NCBI GenBank assembly: GCA_024138025.1
Contig: JAMXBD010002489.1
Coordinates: 124,001 to 188,000 of the forward strand
Direction: 5' to 3'
Source: Combretum micranthum
Taxonomy: Eukaryota; Streptophyta; Magnoliopsida; Myrtales; Combretaceae
DNA: 64,000 bases
The translations under genes were made by a program, and so were the position numbers. Below are positions 21,070 to 33,500 of this stretch, piece after piece (positions within the stretch are counted from its first letter, which is position 1; every line of letters starts with the position of its first letter). The notes under the pieces were generated by a model. It made no database searches. It saw nothing but the letters and a program-made list of their open reading frames with translations, and was not told where the DNA came from.

Positions 21070-21779
21070 GAAGGTGAATTAGGTTAAATGAAGAGGAGAT
21101 TTTTCAAATTGGACAAGGGGAGAGGGGGGCCATATGCGCCGGTTTTGGAGCTTAAAGGGGGGGGAAGACTTGATGTTTTCCTCTTGATTTGGCTTGATTT
21201 GATCCATGCATCAATTGTCATAAATGAAGTGAAGTGAAGTGACAAAAGGTTATGGAAGAAAGGAGGAGAAGTGATTGATGGTAAGAGTTGGATTTGTAGG
21301 GTAGGCTAAAAAAAGTAGGCTAGGTAGTGTAGGTGTACTTTATGAATAGTAATGAATAGTTGACAAGACAATTTAATTTCCGGTAGTAATGAAATACGAA
21401 TAAAAAGGCTATAACTGTATTTTTCATAAACCGGAAAATTATGAAAAATATATTTTTAAATCCTTATTTTATTTCGGTTCTAATGAGTACTCATAAGTAT
21501 ATTTTTGAATTTCTAGTTCCGGGGCACGTTTTTCTATAATGGGTCTCGGGATGACCCGGAATTGAAATTTTCTTGAAATCAAATATTTTCTTAGTTTGAA
21601 ATATATTCAAGAATTATAATCAAAAGTAAATTTTCTTAGAAAAGTTTATTAATTGGAAACCGAGGAAAAGCCGGAATTAGGGTTCCTAGTTCTCATTCCA
21701 GGCTTGAGCTATTCCGGTTTAGGGTTTTGGGTTTCCGGTTCTAGGGTTATCTTAGCTACTTGAAAAACCGGGGTTTACA

Positions 21780-22682
21780 CGGATACAAGCTTCTGCTTGA
21801 GCTTTTCAAAACTCATTTCTCTTTTATCGGTCCAGATGAACTTCTCATTCTTTTGAGTAAGTTACGTTAATGGCTTGGCTATAGTCGAGAAATTCTTTAC
21901 AAACTTTCGATAATAGCCAGCTAGACCAAGAAAGCTTCTTGCTTTAGTTACCGTCCTCGGTTGCTTCCACTCCATCACTGCTTTTATCTTTTCAGGATCA
22001 GCCGATATGCCACTTCCTGAAACAACATGTCCTAAAAGGATATCTTATCCAACCAAAAGTCACACTTTGATAATTTAGCATACAACAAATGTTCTCTCAA
22101 CGTCTGAAGCGCCATACGAAGGTGTTTCCTCATGTTCTCCCTCGGTAGTCGAGTAGACCAAAATCGTCGATGAAAACTATAACGCACTTATCCAACAAGG
22201 GCTTATAGATTCGATTCATCAAGTCCATGAAAGCGGAAGGTGCATTTGTCAATCCAAAGAATCACTAAGAACTCATAATGTCCATATCGAGTCTGAAAAG
22301 CGGTCTTTGGTGCATCCTCCGGCCTTACTCTTAACTGATGGCATCTAGACCTCAAGTCGATGCATGAAAACACACTTGCTTCTTGCAACTGATCAAAGAG
22401 GTCATCAATCCGGGGTAATGGATACTTATTCTTGATTATAACCTTATTCAAATCCCGGTAATCGATACATAACCTCATAGACCCATCCTTTTTCTTAACG
22501 AATAAGATTGGTGCTCCCCATAGAGATACACTTGAGCGAATAAATCCTTGGTCCAAAAGCTCTTGTAATTGCTTCTTGAGTTCCTTCAACTCTACCGGTG
22601 CCATGCGGTATGGAGTTTTTGATATTGGCTCAGTATTTGGCATCAAGCTAATCTCAAAATCGATCTCTCTCTTTGGTGGCAA
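21780..22682 (-). pseudogene. Element C pol: reverse transcriptase, 3' truncated
   Basis: RT fingers and palm ([76 protein letters not shown]) are open from 22682 to about 22260. Further on, frames shift repeatedly but the palm (KCVIVFIDD near 22170), thumb ([18 protein letters not shown]) and connection ([19 protein letters not shown]) remain recognisable to 21780. It ends where RNase H should begin. Point changes in otherwise invariant residues (GYHQL to RCHQL) support decay. Confidence 0.75.
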
Positions 22683-23215
22683 TCCAGGTAATTCCTCAGG
22701 AAACTCATTGACAGATTGACTATAGGTATATCCCCCACCTTTGGTCCTTCACTTTCTTCTTCTACAACATTGATTTGTTGGTCGGTCTCCTCCTCATTCA
22801 TCACTAACTCGAGTGAACTTAATCCTTGCCTAATTATGATTGCGGATTCTCCTTTAAACTCAATATCCTTCTCGTTTACATTCTTAAAATTCACCTTCTT
22901 CTCTCGACAATCTACCGTGGCTTTAACATGGGTCAACCAATTACTTCATACTTATTCATTCCCAACACAATCAAGTCACTTGTCGTACGGTGTCCTTGGA
23001 TCTCTAAAGGACATTCCTTCAATGTTTCTCGGGTGGTTACGATGCTACTTGTGGGTGTCTTTATCTTGAAGCTAGTAGCGGTGTGACTATAGGTAAACCG
23101 GTCTTCTTAGCAAGGTTGGGGGTGATAAACGAATGGGTGGCTCCGATATCAAACAAGGCATAAGCGGTTTTACTAGCTACTCGTATACTTCCTACGTTCA
23201 ACACGCACTAGTTAC
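22683..23215 (-). pseudogene. Element C pol: protease region
   Basis: Minus-strand frames carry the FDIGATHSFIT-type active-site region near 23150 (the Asp-Thr-Gly is altered) and a segment with HVKATVDCREKKVNF, an ELVMNEEETDQ acidic stretch and PIVN leading into RT. Several frame changes. Same domain order as element A, with which it shares clear similarity. Confidence 0.55.
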
Positions 23216-23346
23216 TAACCATACTACACTTATCTAACTTTTCTAAAGCTTTAAGTTAAAGAGATATAGGGATCCTATTGTTTACATATTAATAACGTAA
23301 AAAGATACCATAAACATCAAAACGATAGCTTAAGGTTAAGGCTAAC

Positions 23347-24421
23347 CTAAAACGAGTCCATGATCATAGCCTTCGTCTCCCCCAAGGCAGCAAACTCACA
23401 TCCTTCTTCCTCATCATCAATTTCCTCGCACATCCATTGGCCTTCCAGGTTGTAAACTCTCATTCCATGCATCGAGGTGCTAGAGTGGTTCCCATTTCCA
23501 TTGCCATTGTTGGTCTTGATAAGGCGGATCCTCCGAGGTGTTGGATGACCTCACTAAAGCATTTTTCCTCTTTGGGCATTCATTTGCAAAGTGCCTGGCT
23601 GTTTACACACATAGCAGACACTGGTGTTCTTCTTGTGACACTCCAAGATTTTGTGATCTTGCCACAAAGAAGCACTTGTTTTGCAATTGTGGGCAGGACT
23701 TTGGATAATGCTTCCTTCGGCATTTCAGTATGTGACATCTACTTTAGTCACTTCCCTCTGATTGCTTCCGCTTCCTTTAAAACTTCTAAAGGTCTTAAAC
23801 CCCTTATTGAATCCCGAACTTGATCCTTCATAAGGTTTCTTTCCAAACACAAACACTTTCTTCTCCAGAGCTTTTGTTTTCATCTTTTTGGCTCCTTCTA
23901 TGATTCGAGCCTTTTCCACTAGCCCCTTATAACTTCTAATATCGAACTCCACCAAATGAATCTTTAGGTTTTTATCTAATCCATTCAAGAAAACTTGTCT
24001 CTTTAACTCCTTGCTGTGCTTATAGGATTCAGGAGCATACTGTAACAAGAGACTAAACTCGGTTTCATTCTGTTCGATGGTTCTCCCCCTTTGAGAAATA
24101 TTCAAGAAGTCAGTATTGTACTTAACTCTGAGACTCCCTGGAAAATAGTTCTCCAAGAACTCTTCTCAAAACATATCCCAAGCAACTGGAGCAGGCAATT
24201 CTCGCTTCTTCGATTCCTACCATATTCGGGCATTAAATTTTAACATAAATGTCCCAAAACTGACCCTTAAGTGGTGGGGTATCTCATAAGCATCAAAAGA
24301 TCTCTCGATTTGGGCCAACCAGTCTTCAACCTCAGCTGGTTTTCTGAAGGCTCCATCGAAGTAGTTGTTACTTTTGATGAAATCGGTGAGCAAGTTTTAT
24401 TGTGGTCTCGGCAATGGCGGT
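23347..24421 (-). pseudogene. Element C gag, C-terminal part
   Basis: Retrotrans_gag block ENYFPGSLRVKYNTDFLNIS, RGRTIEQNETEFSLLLQYAP, KARIIEGAKK, then decayed zinc knuckles (one reads CYVCKQPGTLQMNAQ, losing the His/Cys pattern), the MHGMRVYNLEGQWM motif and an acidic end with stop at 23347. Upstream it reads FIKSNNYFDGAF..EVEDWLAQI up to 24421, where the solo LTR interrupts; the N-terminal part resumes at 29345. Confidence 0.75.
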
Positions 24422-27400
24422 TGTAAGCCCCGGAAAATTTCAGTAAATAATTTTAAGATGAACTTCGAAAATAAACCCTAAAAATCACTCCAAATTAAAA
24501 CCGAATTTTGACAAGTCCTAAACCATGAATGAATCCAAAATTTCTTAATCATGAGAAAATGAAAATCCTCGAAAATAAAATAAGAACTTAGTGGTATTCA
24601 AATTCAAAACCACTACGTACGAAAAATTTTATATTTAACTCCGACTTATAAAAACGGGTAATATAAAGCCCAAAAACAAATTATTAAAAAAGTAAATAAT
24701 GATTAACTTTCGAAATGAAACTCAATTCAAAAATCCCGAAAACGTTAAAAGATAAAAATGCTTACGAAAAATAAATTTAAAATAAACTTCTCAAATTAAA
24801 TATGTTGTATGAACATAAATATCAGTTTCTAAATTGGCAAAGGTTTAAACCGAAAAATCACCTAAAACCCTAACCGGAATACAATAGTGTAAGTCCGGCA
24901 ATCTAGTGCCCCTAACCCTAGAGGCCGAGATATAGTTTAAATATATAGAATAGCTCATAAAATATAAGTTTGTAAAAATATCAGATTGGTAATTTTTGAC
25001 CTATTTCGAACCCTTCGGATACAGACTTCGAAAAGCTGTCCTGGGGCTCGAGATATAAAAATATACCAAAGTACCGTTAGACTCGTAATTTCATAAGATT
25101 TCTAAATATATCAGTTATATAATTTTTCGGTTATAAAATTACAGTTATAACCTTTTTATCGTATTTCCCTATTACCGGTAATTGAGTCGTCTTTTGCACT
25201 ATTCATTTTTATTTCATTATAAAAATTTTATTCTTATAAAGCTTATATTTTAGATAAATATTTTATATATTATAGAAATTTTTTTTCTAAAATTTAGTTA
25301 GTTCGGGCTTTTACGGGATCAGATTCTATTTAAGACCCGATACTAAAAATAAAATAAATTAATTTAATAATTTAAAAATATTTGAAAAATATTTATATTT
25401 CATAAAATAATTTTTTTAAATTTTCGGGGTTATAAAATATCATTTATAGCCCATATTCGCGTATTTCGATCATACCGTAACATATTTGTTGAAATACTAA
25501 ATAATTCAATTAATTATTTAATTTTATTTATGAAAATTCTGCTACTCCTTTAAAAATATTTTTCTTAATTTTATTTTATATATTTTCCCAATAAAAAGTA
25601 CTTTTTCAACCCATACTTTAAGTACACTTCATTTGTCACTTCTACACATTAATCAAGTTTCTTTCACTCATTTCACACTCCATTTCCCCACAATGGCAGC
25701 TGACCACACCCCTAATAATAGCCCTTTTCTTTTATTTTAATTATTTATTTAATGATTTAAAGCCTCTTTTAGTTAGCACATTAAATGATGCAATTACATT
25801 TCAAATTTCAAGTTACAAGCAATGTAACCTCTCTCTTCCCTCACTCAAAATTCACGTGAAACACCCCCAAAAATTCTGCTCTTGTTTATTTTTTTTCTTT
25901 TTCATTTAATACCCTCATCTCTCTCCACTTAATGCCTTTCATTTATTCCTTTTTTCCTTCATTTGAAACCCTATCTCTTTACTCCCTTTTTCCTCTCTTT
26001 TCTCCTCTCTTTCTTTTCTTCTTCTCTCTTGTTCTTACAAAAACCTTGCTGCCCCTATTTTTTTTTGGAGCTCCCATACATATTTCTTGAAGATTTCTTA
26101 AGTAAACCTTCTTTTTAAGCCTCCATAGGTGATATAGGTAAAGTATAATGAGAGTTTCATGCATCAAATGACATTCCATTAGCTTAAAAGCTAAGGATGA
26201 TGATGCCAAAAATGAAACACTCCTCTTCTCTATTATTATTATCTTGTATTGTTATTATTTTCTTGTTTAAAGTTGTTATATTTTGTAGATCTAACTTTTT
26301 GTAGCTTTGATTTTTGTTTATGCCATAGATCTTGCTATTTAAGTTATTATTCTTGTTATTACTTATGACCTATGCATATATTCCTCATTCACATGTGTTC
26401 ATGCATTTAAAACTAGTTTAGAAAACTAGATCTAGAGTTTTGAGTTCATAAGATGCATTAGACTTTGTTTTATGTTCATGGATGACTTGTAATAGCATGA
26501 TGATGGTAGGAAAGTTGTAGGAAACTCAAGATCTATTTTACTTTCAACAAAAACAACTTTTGAAAATTCGGATGAAAATGGAACCATATTTAGAAAAGTG
26601 GTTTTTCAACTTCAAAATGTGTATTTTTCATTTAAAATGAAGGGCTTAGGGTATAGATAACATAAATGAGTAATTTTGATGAGCAAAGTTTAGATCTATG
26701 AGTTTAAAGTTTGTTTTCATGGGTTTCATCTAGGTGTATGTTCATATTATGTGTAGATCTTAGATTTGAACTTGAACAAAATTTGTGAAATTCGTATTTT
26801 GGCAAGACCAATATTTAAAAACCACTTTCCAAGTGTCAAAGTGTAAAATTTTCTCAAGAAAATGAAGGCTTAATATATGTATATCATCAAGACTTCTTTT
26901 TACAAGAATCTAATGTGATTTTCAAAAGTTATTTTCAAAATAAAAATCTTATTCTCGGATTTTGGCCAAGGCATATTTTAAAAACATGTTTCCAACTCAA
27001 AAATGAAGTTTTTGTTTAAGAAATGAAAGGCTCTTAGGATAGGATATGTAAGGAATGGATTTTCATGAGCTTAGATAGATTTTATCAAAAGATATAACAA
27101 AAAAATGAATTTTGTAAATTCGGATTCCAACCAAGACCAATTTTTAGAACCCATGTATCAACTCCAAAACTCATGTTTTATGTGAAAAATGAAGTATATA
27201 GGTAATAGGTATCATTAAGTAGTGATTTTTATAAGTTGAAAGGAGTTTTGATGAGATTAAAGTGTAAAACAAGAAGTAGAAGCAAGATGGAAAATTTTAA
27301 GTTAGTAGTCAATTTTGAAATTCGTAATTTTGAATGAAGGCCATAAGAACACCTAGTATTGAAGCTCAAAATGAATGTTTTATGTGTTAAATGAAGTCCT

Positions 27401-28299
27401 TAAGTAATTGATATAGTGAAGCCTTAAATTTTAATGCATTAAACAAGTTTCCCAAAGGAATCATGCAAAAAGTGGATTTTCTAAAATTCGGATTTTTGAG
27501 TAAATCATATTGGAAAACATATTTGCAAAGTGTAAAATAAATTTTTGTGTAAGAATGAAGCCCTTAGTAGTTATATATGGTTGAGCCTTAAATTTCTAAG
27601 TATCAAATGATTTTTACTTAAAGGAATCACTCAAAAACTAATTTTTGTAAAATTCGGATTTTGGAATCAACCCCACTTGAAAACATGTTTACAAAGTGCA
27701 AAATGGAAATTTTTATGAAGAAATGAAAGTCATAAGTAATAGATATAATGAAGACTCAATTTTAACAAAAATAATTATATTTTCTTAAGTAATAAATCCA
27801 AAACAAATTGAAATGATCAAAGTTAGAAAACTAGATTTTTCATAAGTAGTTGTTATTATGTCTTGCAAATAAAAAGTTATAAAATTTTCCTTTAAAAAAA
27901 AAAAATCATCAAGGTCATGCATACATTAAGCTCATCTCATGTCATTCATGTTAGGAAATCATTCATATTGCATGTATAGCTACTATATAGTAGAAACATT
28001 ACAAACATTTACAAAACTATTTTTCGGAATCGGAAACCGTTACTGATCAGATCTGATCCCTCTGTTCCGAGACATAAATGTTTTCAAAACTTAAAAATAA
28101 TATTAGAAATAGATAGATCTTTCGAAGTAGATAGAAATCGATATATAATTTGCGAGATTCCGAGTTAAAATGACCAAGTTATGACCGTTTTAAGTTGGAA
28201 TTCCGCTTAGGACGAGAATTACGAATTTGATAGTTTGTATGAGATAGCTTGGACTAGTTAAGTGATGAAATACTTATTAGGGTATTTCTTCCTTTTTAG

Positions 28300-28368
28300 G
28301 TGACCCCGATATCGACGATTCCCTACCACGGATTACTTGTACTAAGAGACCAGTGATCCAATGGCCGA
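28300..28368 (+). other. Candidate exon 2 in the solo LTR
   Basis: 69 nt between CCTTTTTAG (a good pyrimidine-rich acceptor) and GTGAGT, ending ATGGCCGA, which is its only ATG. Confidence 0.5.
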
Positions 28369-28754
28369 GTGAGTATTACTTCCATTTCATTTATTGTATG
28401 TGATTGTAATAATAGTTGCACTAGATATTTGGTAAAGATAAAATGGATATGCATGATGGGGACGAATGGGAAATATGTATGCTTGTTGTTGATATGAGAA
28501 ATGGAATGTAAGAATATCGAAGCCGAGTGATTAACTATTGCTTGTATAGATGAATTAGAATTGATTGTCTGCGATTATTGACTGATCACTTAAAAGAATC
28601 GGTATAATTGATTATTCGGAATTGAAGATGAAATTGAACTCATTCATACACGATGGGGATGGAGCATTAGCATTTGTTGGTTTATCGTTGTACCTTAAAC
28701 GATTTTATAGTTTATAGTTGTCCGTAAGCTGAAACGGTCTTGGTCGTACCGCAG

Positions 28755-28787
28755 GATTCGTTAATCTGCTAACCCGGGATGGAGGGC
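28755..28787 (+). other. Candidate short exon ending ATGGAGGGC in the solo LTR
   Basis: 33 nt between ACCGCAG and GTAAGT. A 33-nt counterpart is at 8404-8436 (minus) in A, where the donor reads GCAATT, and a 31-nt one at 42705-42735 in D with GTAAAT. Joined to exon 3 it would give frame 0. Confidence 0.35.
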
Positions 28788-29344
28788 GTAAGTCCATCCA
28801 CATATGATTTCCGGCAGGTCATATGTTTGTTGAATTCACGAGTTTGATGCATATCACTTGTCTGACTAATCACTTGATTGTATGACGTGTTATAAATGTA
28901 ATCCTGGAAGTTTTCACTCACTAAGCTAGTATAGCTTATACCCCAATAGTTGTTTAAATGAACAGGTTATCTCAAGAATGCTAAGTGGGGACTGAGATGG
29001 TTGAAGTCGAGAATGACTTCAGGATTCCGACAAGACATAAGAATGTTTGAAGTTATTAGCTAGGTTTTATTATTTGCCTTGTAATAGTTCTATGTAATAG
29101 AATCTTTTGATGATTGTAAGTGAAGTTTGATGAGTTGTATTTTGAAGAATAGTGAATTGAATTTCCTTTACATTGTTACTCGAGTTATATCAACATGAAA
29201 TGTATCAATCCGATGTGTCTCCTCTATGTGTTAGACGCCTTGTACATAGTATGGAAGCCTTCGCATGACTGAGGTGGTCATTCTTAGGTTTTAATATTGT
29301 GTACGGCGGACTGCCACGTTTAGGGTACCCTTCGGGGTGTGACA

Positions 29345-29650
29345 GCAGTGGTGGTGGTGGAAATGGCATGGCATGCAACTGTTCATCGAGTGCTTCTACA
29401 GTAGATTCAGGAGCATTCTGAGGTGGAGCAGGAGCTGGAATATTTTGATTTTGTTGCTGAATCAAAATAGTCAACAACTGGTTTATCTGTCCAAGGGCAG
29501 CAGCAAAGTCATTTTGCTAGTTTAGGGCAGGAGCAGGGTTATTCTCTAGTTAGTTACGTGGACATACTCCTTGTTCAGCTGGTACGTTGTTAGAATCTCG
29601 TTGTTCCCTATTCCTACATCTTCTTAAACGGCTGTTCAATCATTTAGATT
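29345..29650 (-). pseudogene. Element C gag, N-terminal part
   Basis: Reads RNREQRD at the N-terminus, a region ending LTILIQQQNQN, and a proline-rich segment (MPFPPPPL) running to the solo LTR. RNREQ aligns with NRNREQ of element A gag. As in A, no ATG precedes it in frame; an AACAG sits immediately before the conserved Arg-rich codons. Confidence 0.6.
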
Positions 29651-30500
29651 TTAGTTTCTATTTTACACTTTATACTATCATTTACAGAAATCATAGAAAT
29701 CTCAAATATAAAGACCAGAAATCAAAATACAAGACTTAAGGAAATAAATTTGCAAAATAGGAATTGATAGGAGCTTAATAAGAAATTAAGAAATTTAAAT
29801 ACAATTTAAAGAAATCAAAAGGTAAGAATTTAAAATCATGCATCTTGCTCACAAAAAGAAATAATATAAATGCCATGAAAGTAAAACAAAAGAATCACAT
29901 TATTAAGAAATCATTAAGTCACTTTTATTTGTTAAACACTTAACTACATTTTTTTTAGTTGCGATTTAATACTAAGGCGTTACGTCTAGGGTGAATGCGA
30001 TGCTTTCTTCTCATCGTAGCTCCTTACTTTCTTTCTTGATCCTTCCATTGAGATTTGAGGGAATCCAGGGTTGGTGTCACCTTCTTCCACTTCCAGTTTC
30101 TTGAAAGAATATCCTTGCCTTCGAACCTTTGATGACGTTTACGAGACTCGTTTCCGACGTTACCTAAGGTTGGTTATATAGTCTTTTACGTAAGCATATT
30201 CTTCTTTTAGTTTCATTAACAAGAAGCAAGTTAACTCTGTTTTCTCACTAGCTGCAACTTACGAGGGTTATCTTTCCTTAAAGATTAAAACGGTTTGGAA
30301 ATCCTCTTATTCTTCTTAAGGGTATAAACTAATTCTATGGCCATCTACATATCTTAGGTATGGTCATAAAATATGTGGTTTCCCATACATCCTTACTTTC
30401 TATAATTTAAGGATTCTTCCTAAAACTCTTATGGCTTAATCTTAAACTTATCCTATCTCTAAGACTCCTACTTCTAACTTACTGTTTCTTTTCCTAATCT
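29651..30500 (-). other. Leader region of element C with a coding-like relic
   Basis: 850 bp between gag and PBS. Positions 30258-29986 read about 85 codons with only two internal stops (VAASEKTELTCFLLMKLKEE, KLEVEEGDTNPGFPQISMEG, RKKVRSYDEKKASHSP). I do not recognise it. It occupies the place of the extra ORF of A and D but aligns poorly with it; at most the basic C-terminal end is similar. The rest shows no open frame. Confidence 0.35.
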
Positions 30501-30501
30501 T

Positions 30502-30516
30502 GATGCTCTGCTACCA
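30502..30516 (-). other. Primer-binding site of element C (variant)
   Basis: Sense TGGTAGCAGAGCATC, eight bases from the LTR end. It differs by one base (T to G) from the iMet match found in A and D, probably a post-insertion mutation. Confidence 0.7.
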
Positions 30517-30524
30517 ACTTAAAC

Positions 30525-33500
30525 TGCCACGCCCCAACGGATACCCTAAACGTGACAGCCCGCCTTATGCAATATTAAAACTTAAGAATGACTACCTTAG
30601 TCACTCGAAAGTTTACATATCGGTACAAGGCGTACATTCACATCAAAGGGAGACTAGTGAAGTAATGTATTTTAAGATATGGTAGCGGAACATGCAAAAT
30701 AACACTTAATATATTTCATTGAAATATAAAGTCTTACAACTTCTAAGGGGCATCCCCCAATAATTTCCATAACAACATGGTTGTATGAAGTAAATAACTA
30801 AAGCTAATAGATTTTAGAAGAAATCTACTCTAAGACTTCAAAATAGAATTCCTCCAAAAGTTTCCCAAAATAAGGATTCTACCCAGGGAATCAAGATGGT
30901 CTCGGGTGCAAAAAAATAATCCTGCAATATCAAAAGTCTATAGGGGTATAAGCATAACTTGCTTAGAGAGATATTTCTTACACAAAAGTACTCATAATAG
31001 GCAATCAACCAAGTTTATTAATCAAGCATATGAAATGCAACAACCATAATGATTAAACATTACATACGACTATCTGGTTTCGTATGTATGATGGATTTAT
31101 CCCTCCATCGGTGGTTAGGGAATACTTTGAACTGGGCCTCGAACGACCTCCTTAAAAGTTTGTGCACGTTTTGGGGTTCTAACGAACCGTATTACTAGTC
31201 CTCGGGCTTTCCATACCCAAAGCGATCGATCCAGCTCGACTACACCTTGAGGTTGTCTTCCCCAAACGTCCTAACCCTTAAGATGTAGCTGGGCAGCTTA
31301 CCTTCCGGTCTCACGCTGAGGAGTAATAGCAAAATTTCGAAATGATATTCTAAGTGATATGCATGAGCAATTTATTATATGGGGATTCCAATATGACATA
31401 AAATCATTTGAAGCGATCAAGCAATAATTGCACACATAGCAATATATACATAGAAGCAATTATATCAATCACAGATCGGGTTCCGATATACTTATCGTTC
31501 ATTGATCGCACATAACAATTCACATACATCATTCCCATAATATCCCACATGCATATCAATTTTATCTTTTCCTAACATCTAGTGCTCTATTCTACAAGCA
31601 CATGCACGAATACATAAACGTAAAGGAAACTCACTCGTCCATGGCGTTCTTCTAAGAGTCGAAGTAATCCTCGGGGAAGAGAAGATCTTGGTCCTCAACA
31701 CCTAAACAAAAGAAATACCCTAAGTGAGTATTTCATCTAAGATCTACTCAATTTCTCTAATTCTATCTCATTGAATCCGTAAAAAAATCGTATGAATGGA
31801 AATCCCAACTTAAAATGGCCATAACTTGCTCATTTAACTCGAATTTCGCATATTATATACCGATTTCTACCACTCGAAAAGATCTATCTATTTATAAGGT
31901 ATTTTTATCAAAAGGAGTCATTTGGGTCTCGAAAAATCGACGTACAGTTTTGATACAAAAATTCAAGATTTCAAAACTAGAGTTTTCAAACTTTTCTTCA
32001 TTCAAGAGCTTTTGTACAAAAATATAGATAATTTGTATGGTTGAAAAATCCTTGAATATAATATATATATAGACTCAAACTATATGCATGAATTTAGTGG
32101 TGTCGTCTCAATAATGATTTGTAAAACAAAATGTCTTAAAAGTGAGAAAGCAAGACTTTGGAAAGATTAGTTTTGTCAGGAAAATTTCTTAATTTAGTAA
32201 GTGAGCATCTCCTTCTTTTAACTCCATTTCTTAAATTTTCAAAAGTAATTTAAATCTTTTAAATTCGTACAACTTTATTTAAATGGCTAGAAAATGTAGT
32301 TTTCCAATTTCTCTTGGTTATGTGTTCTAAAGCTTTTCTAATATTAGATCCACTTTAAAAGAATAATATCAATGATCTTATAAATTAATTTGAAAAACTT
32401 ATCTAGACTTTAGTATTTTAGAGTATTGGTAGAAAACTTTGATAAATGAGTTTAGGAAAACTTTTGGTTAAACAAGGAATTAATTTAAGAAACTTTCTTG
32501 TTTTATTGGTTTGAAAAGAGAGTTTGTAATACTTTACTTTATATATTTCTTGAATAAAATCACACATAGTGTTATTACTAAAACATGAGCGAAACTTATC
32601 TAACCTTATAAAATATTTGTTAAGATAAAACTTTAAAGTTTTTATGGAAAAATTATTCCTCATATGACAAAATTTATTTTTAAAGAGAGTCCTTATTTTT
32701 ATTACTTAAGAAAACTCATTTTCATTATGGCTGAGACAATATCAACATGATCATGCATGAATGAGAATATGTAACTATGAGAAATGTAATAAAAACAACA
32801 TAATAAGATGAATAAAATAAGAGCATAAAAGTAAGGTCAAGTATTGGGAACGTTAACTTCATCAAGGTATCCCGGGACTAAGAATGGACTAGTCCCAAAA
32901 AGAAAGGAAAAGTAAAGAAAAAAAAATTGTTTTGACTAGATATGGACAAGTCTAAGACTAAAAAGACTAGTCTTAATAATAACATGAAATAAATAAATTG
33001 CATAACTTGAAAGTAAAGAAATAACAAATGAGCTTATATGCTCTAAATAAATAGATATACATAATAATTTATATAAGTAAGATTAGAAACAAATAATAAC
33101 AATAATAATAACAACATAATGAAAGAATTATGAAAAAAACAAAACATGAATATATTGTTGCTTCTTTAACTCTCATGAGTCTAAGAAACATACACTAAAC
33201 TCATGTTAAGTTGTATGAACATGATGAATATGTGAAAGAAACTTTTACCTAAGGTTATGTGTTTATTGAAGAAGAATGGAATGGTTTGTAGTAATATGTG
33301 GGAATTGGTTTTGTGGAGAAAAGAGAGAACTTGAGAGAGATTTTGAGGGAGGGATTTTATGGAGTGATTTTGGTAGAGTTTTTGTAGGAAATGAATTGTG
33401 TAAAAGAATGAAGGAGGAAGAGGGTATTTGTAGAATTTTTGAGGGAAATTAGATATAATTAAATATATTGAAAAAGAAAACAAATTGAGAGTGATAAGAG

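Larger units (their letters stand above)
7851..21779 (-). mobile_element. Element A: full-length Tekay/Del-type chromovirus (Ty3/Gypsy)
   Basis: Minus-strand element of 13.9 kb in the order 5' LTR (18285-21779), PBS (18264-18277), extra ORF (18158-16914), gag (16324-14926), protease, reverse transcriptase, RNase H, integrase and chromodomain (14780-11382), purine tract (11353-11366), 3' LTR (7851-11352). The LTRs are nearly identical by eye apart from scattered substitutions and small indels, so insertion was recent. LTRs begin TGTAAACC and end GTGACA in the sense direction. No target-site duplication: the five bases outside are CTAAT (left) and CGGAT (right), and the flanks come from different elements. 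Several one- or two-base frameshifts interrupt the proteins. Lineage is inferred from long LTRs, iMet PBS, single gag-pol orientation and the C-terminal chromodomain. Confidence 0.85.
18285..21779 (-). repeat. 5' LTR of element A
   Basis: 3495 bp, sense ends TGTAAACC and GTGACA, near-identical to 7851-11352. Landmarks in sense order: TATA box 21069-21062, ATG-free leader exon to 20903, donor GTAAGT (20902-20897), exon-like blocks 19426-19357 and 18660-18619, tandem repeat 19064-18891. Confidence 0.9.
24422..29344 (+). repeat. Solo LTR inserted in element C gag
   Basis: 4923 bp, TGTAAGCC to GTGACA, plus orientation, opposite to its host element. Flanking 5-mers are GCGGT (left) and GCAGT (right), a probable target-site duplication with one change. 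No internal region is present, so it is a solo LTR left by LTR-LTR recombination. Its 3' part (28700-28830) is similar to the reverse complement of the repeat-bearing part of A's LTR, so it is from the same lineage. ATG-free leader-like stretch 25935-26101 ends at GTAAAC. Confidence 0.8.
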
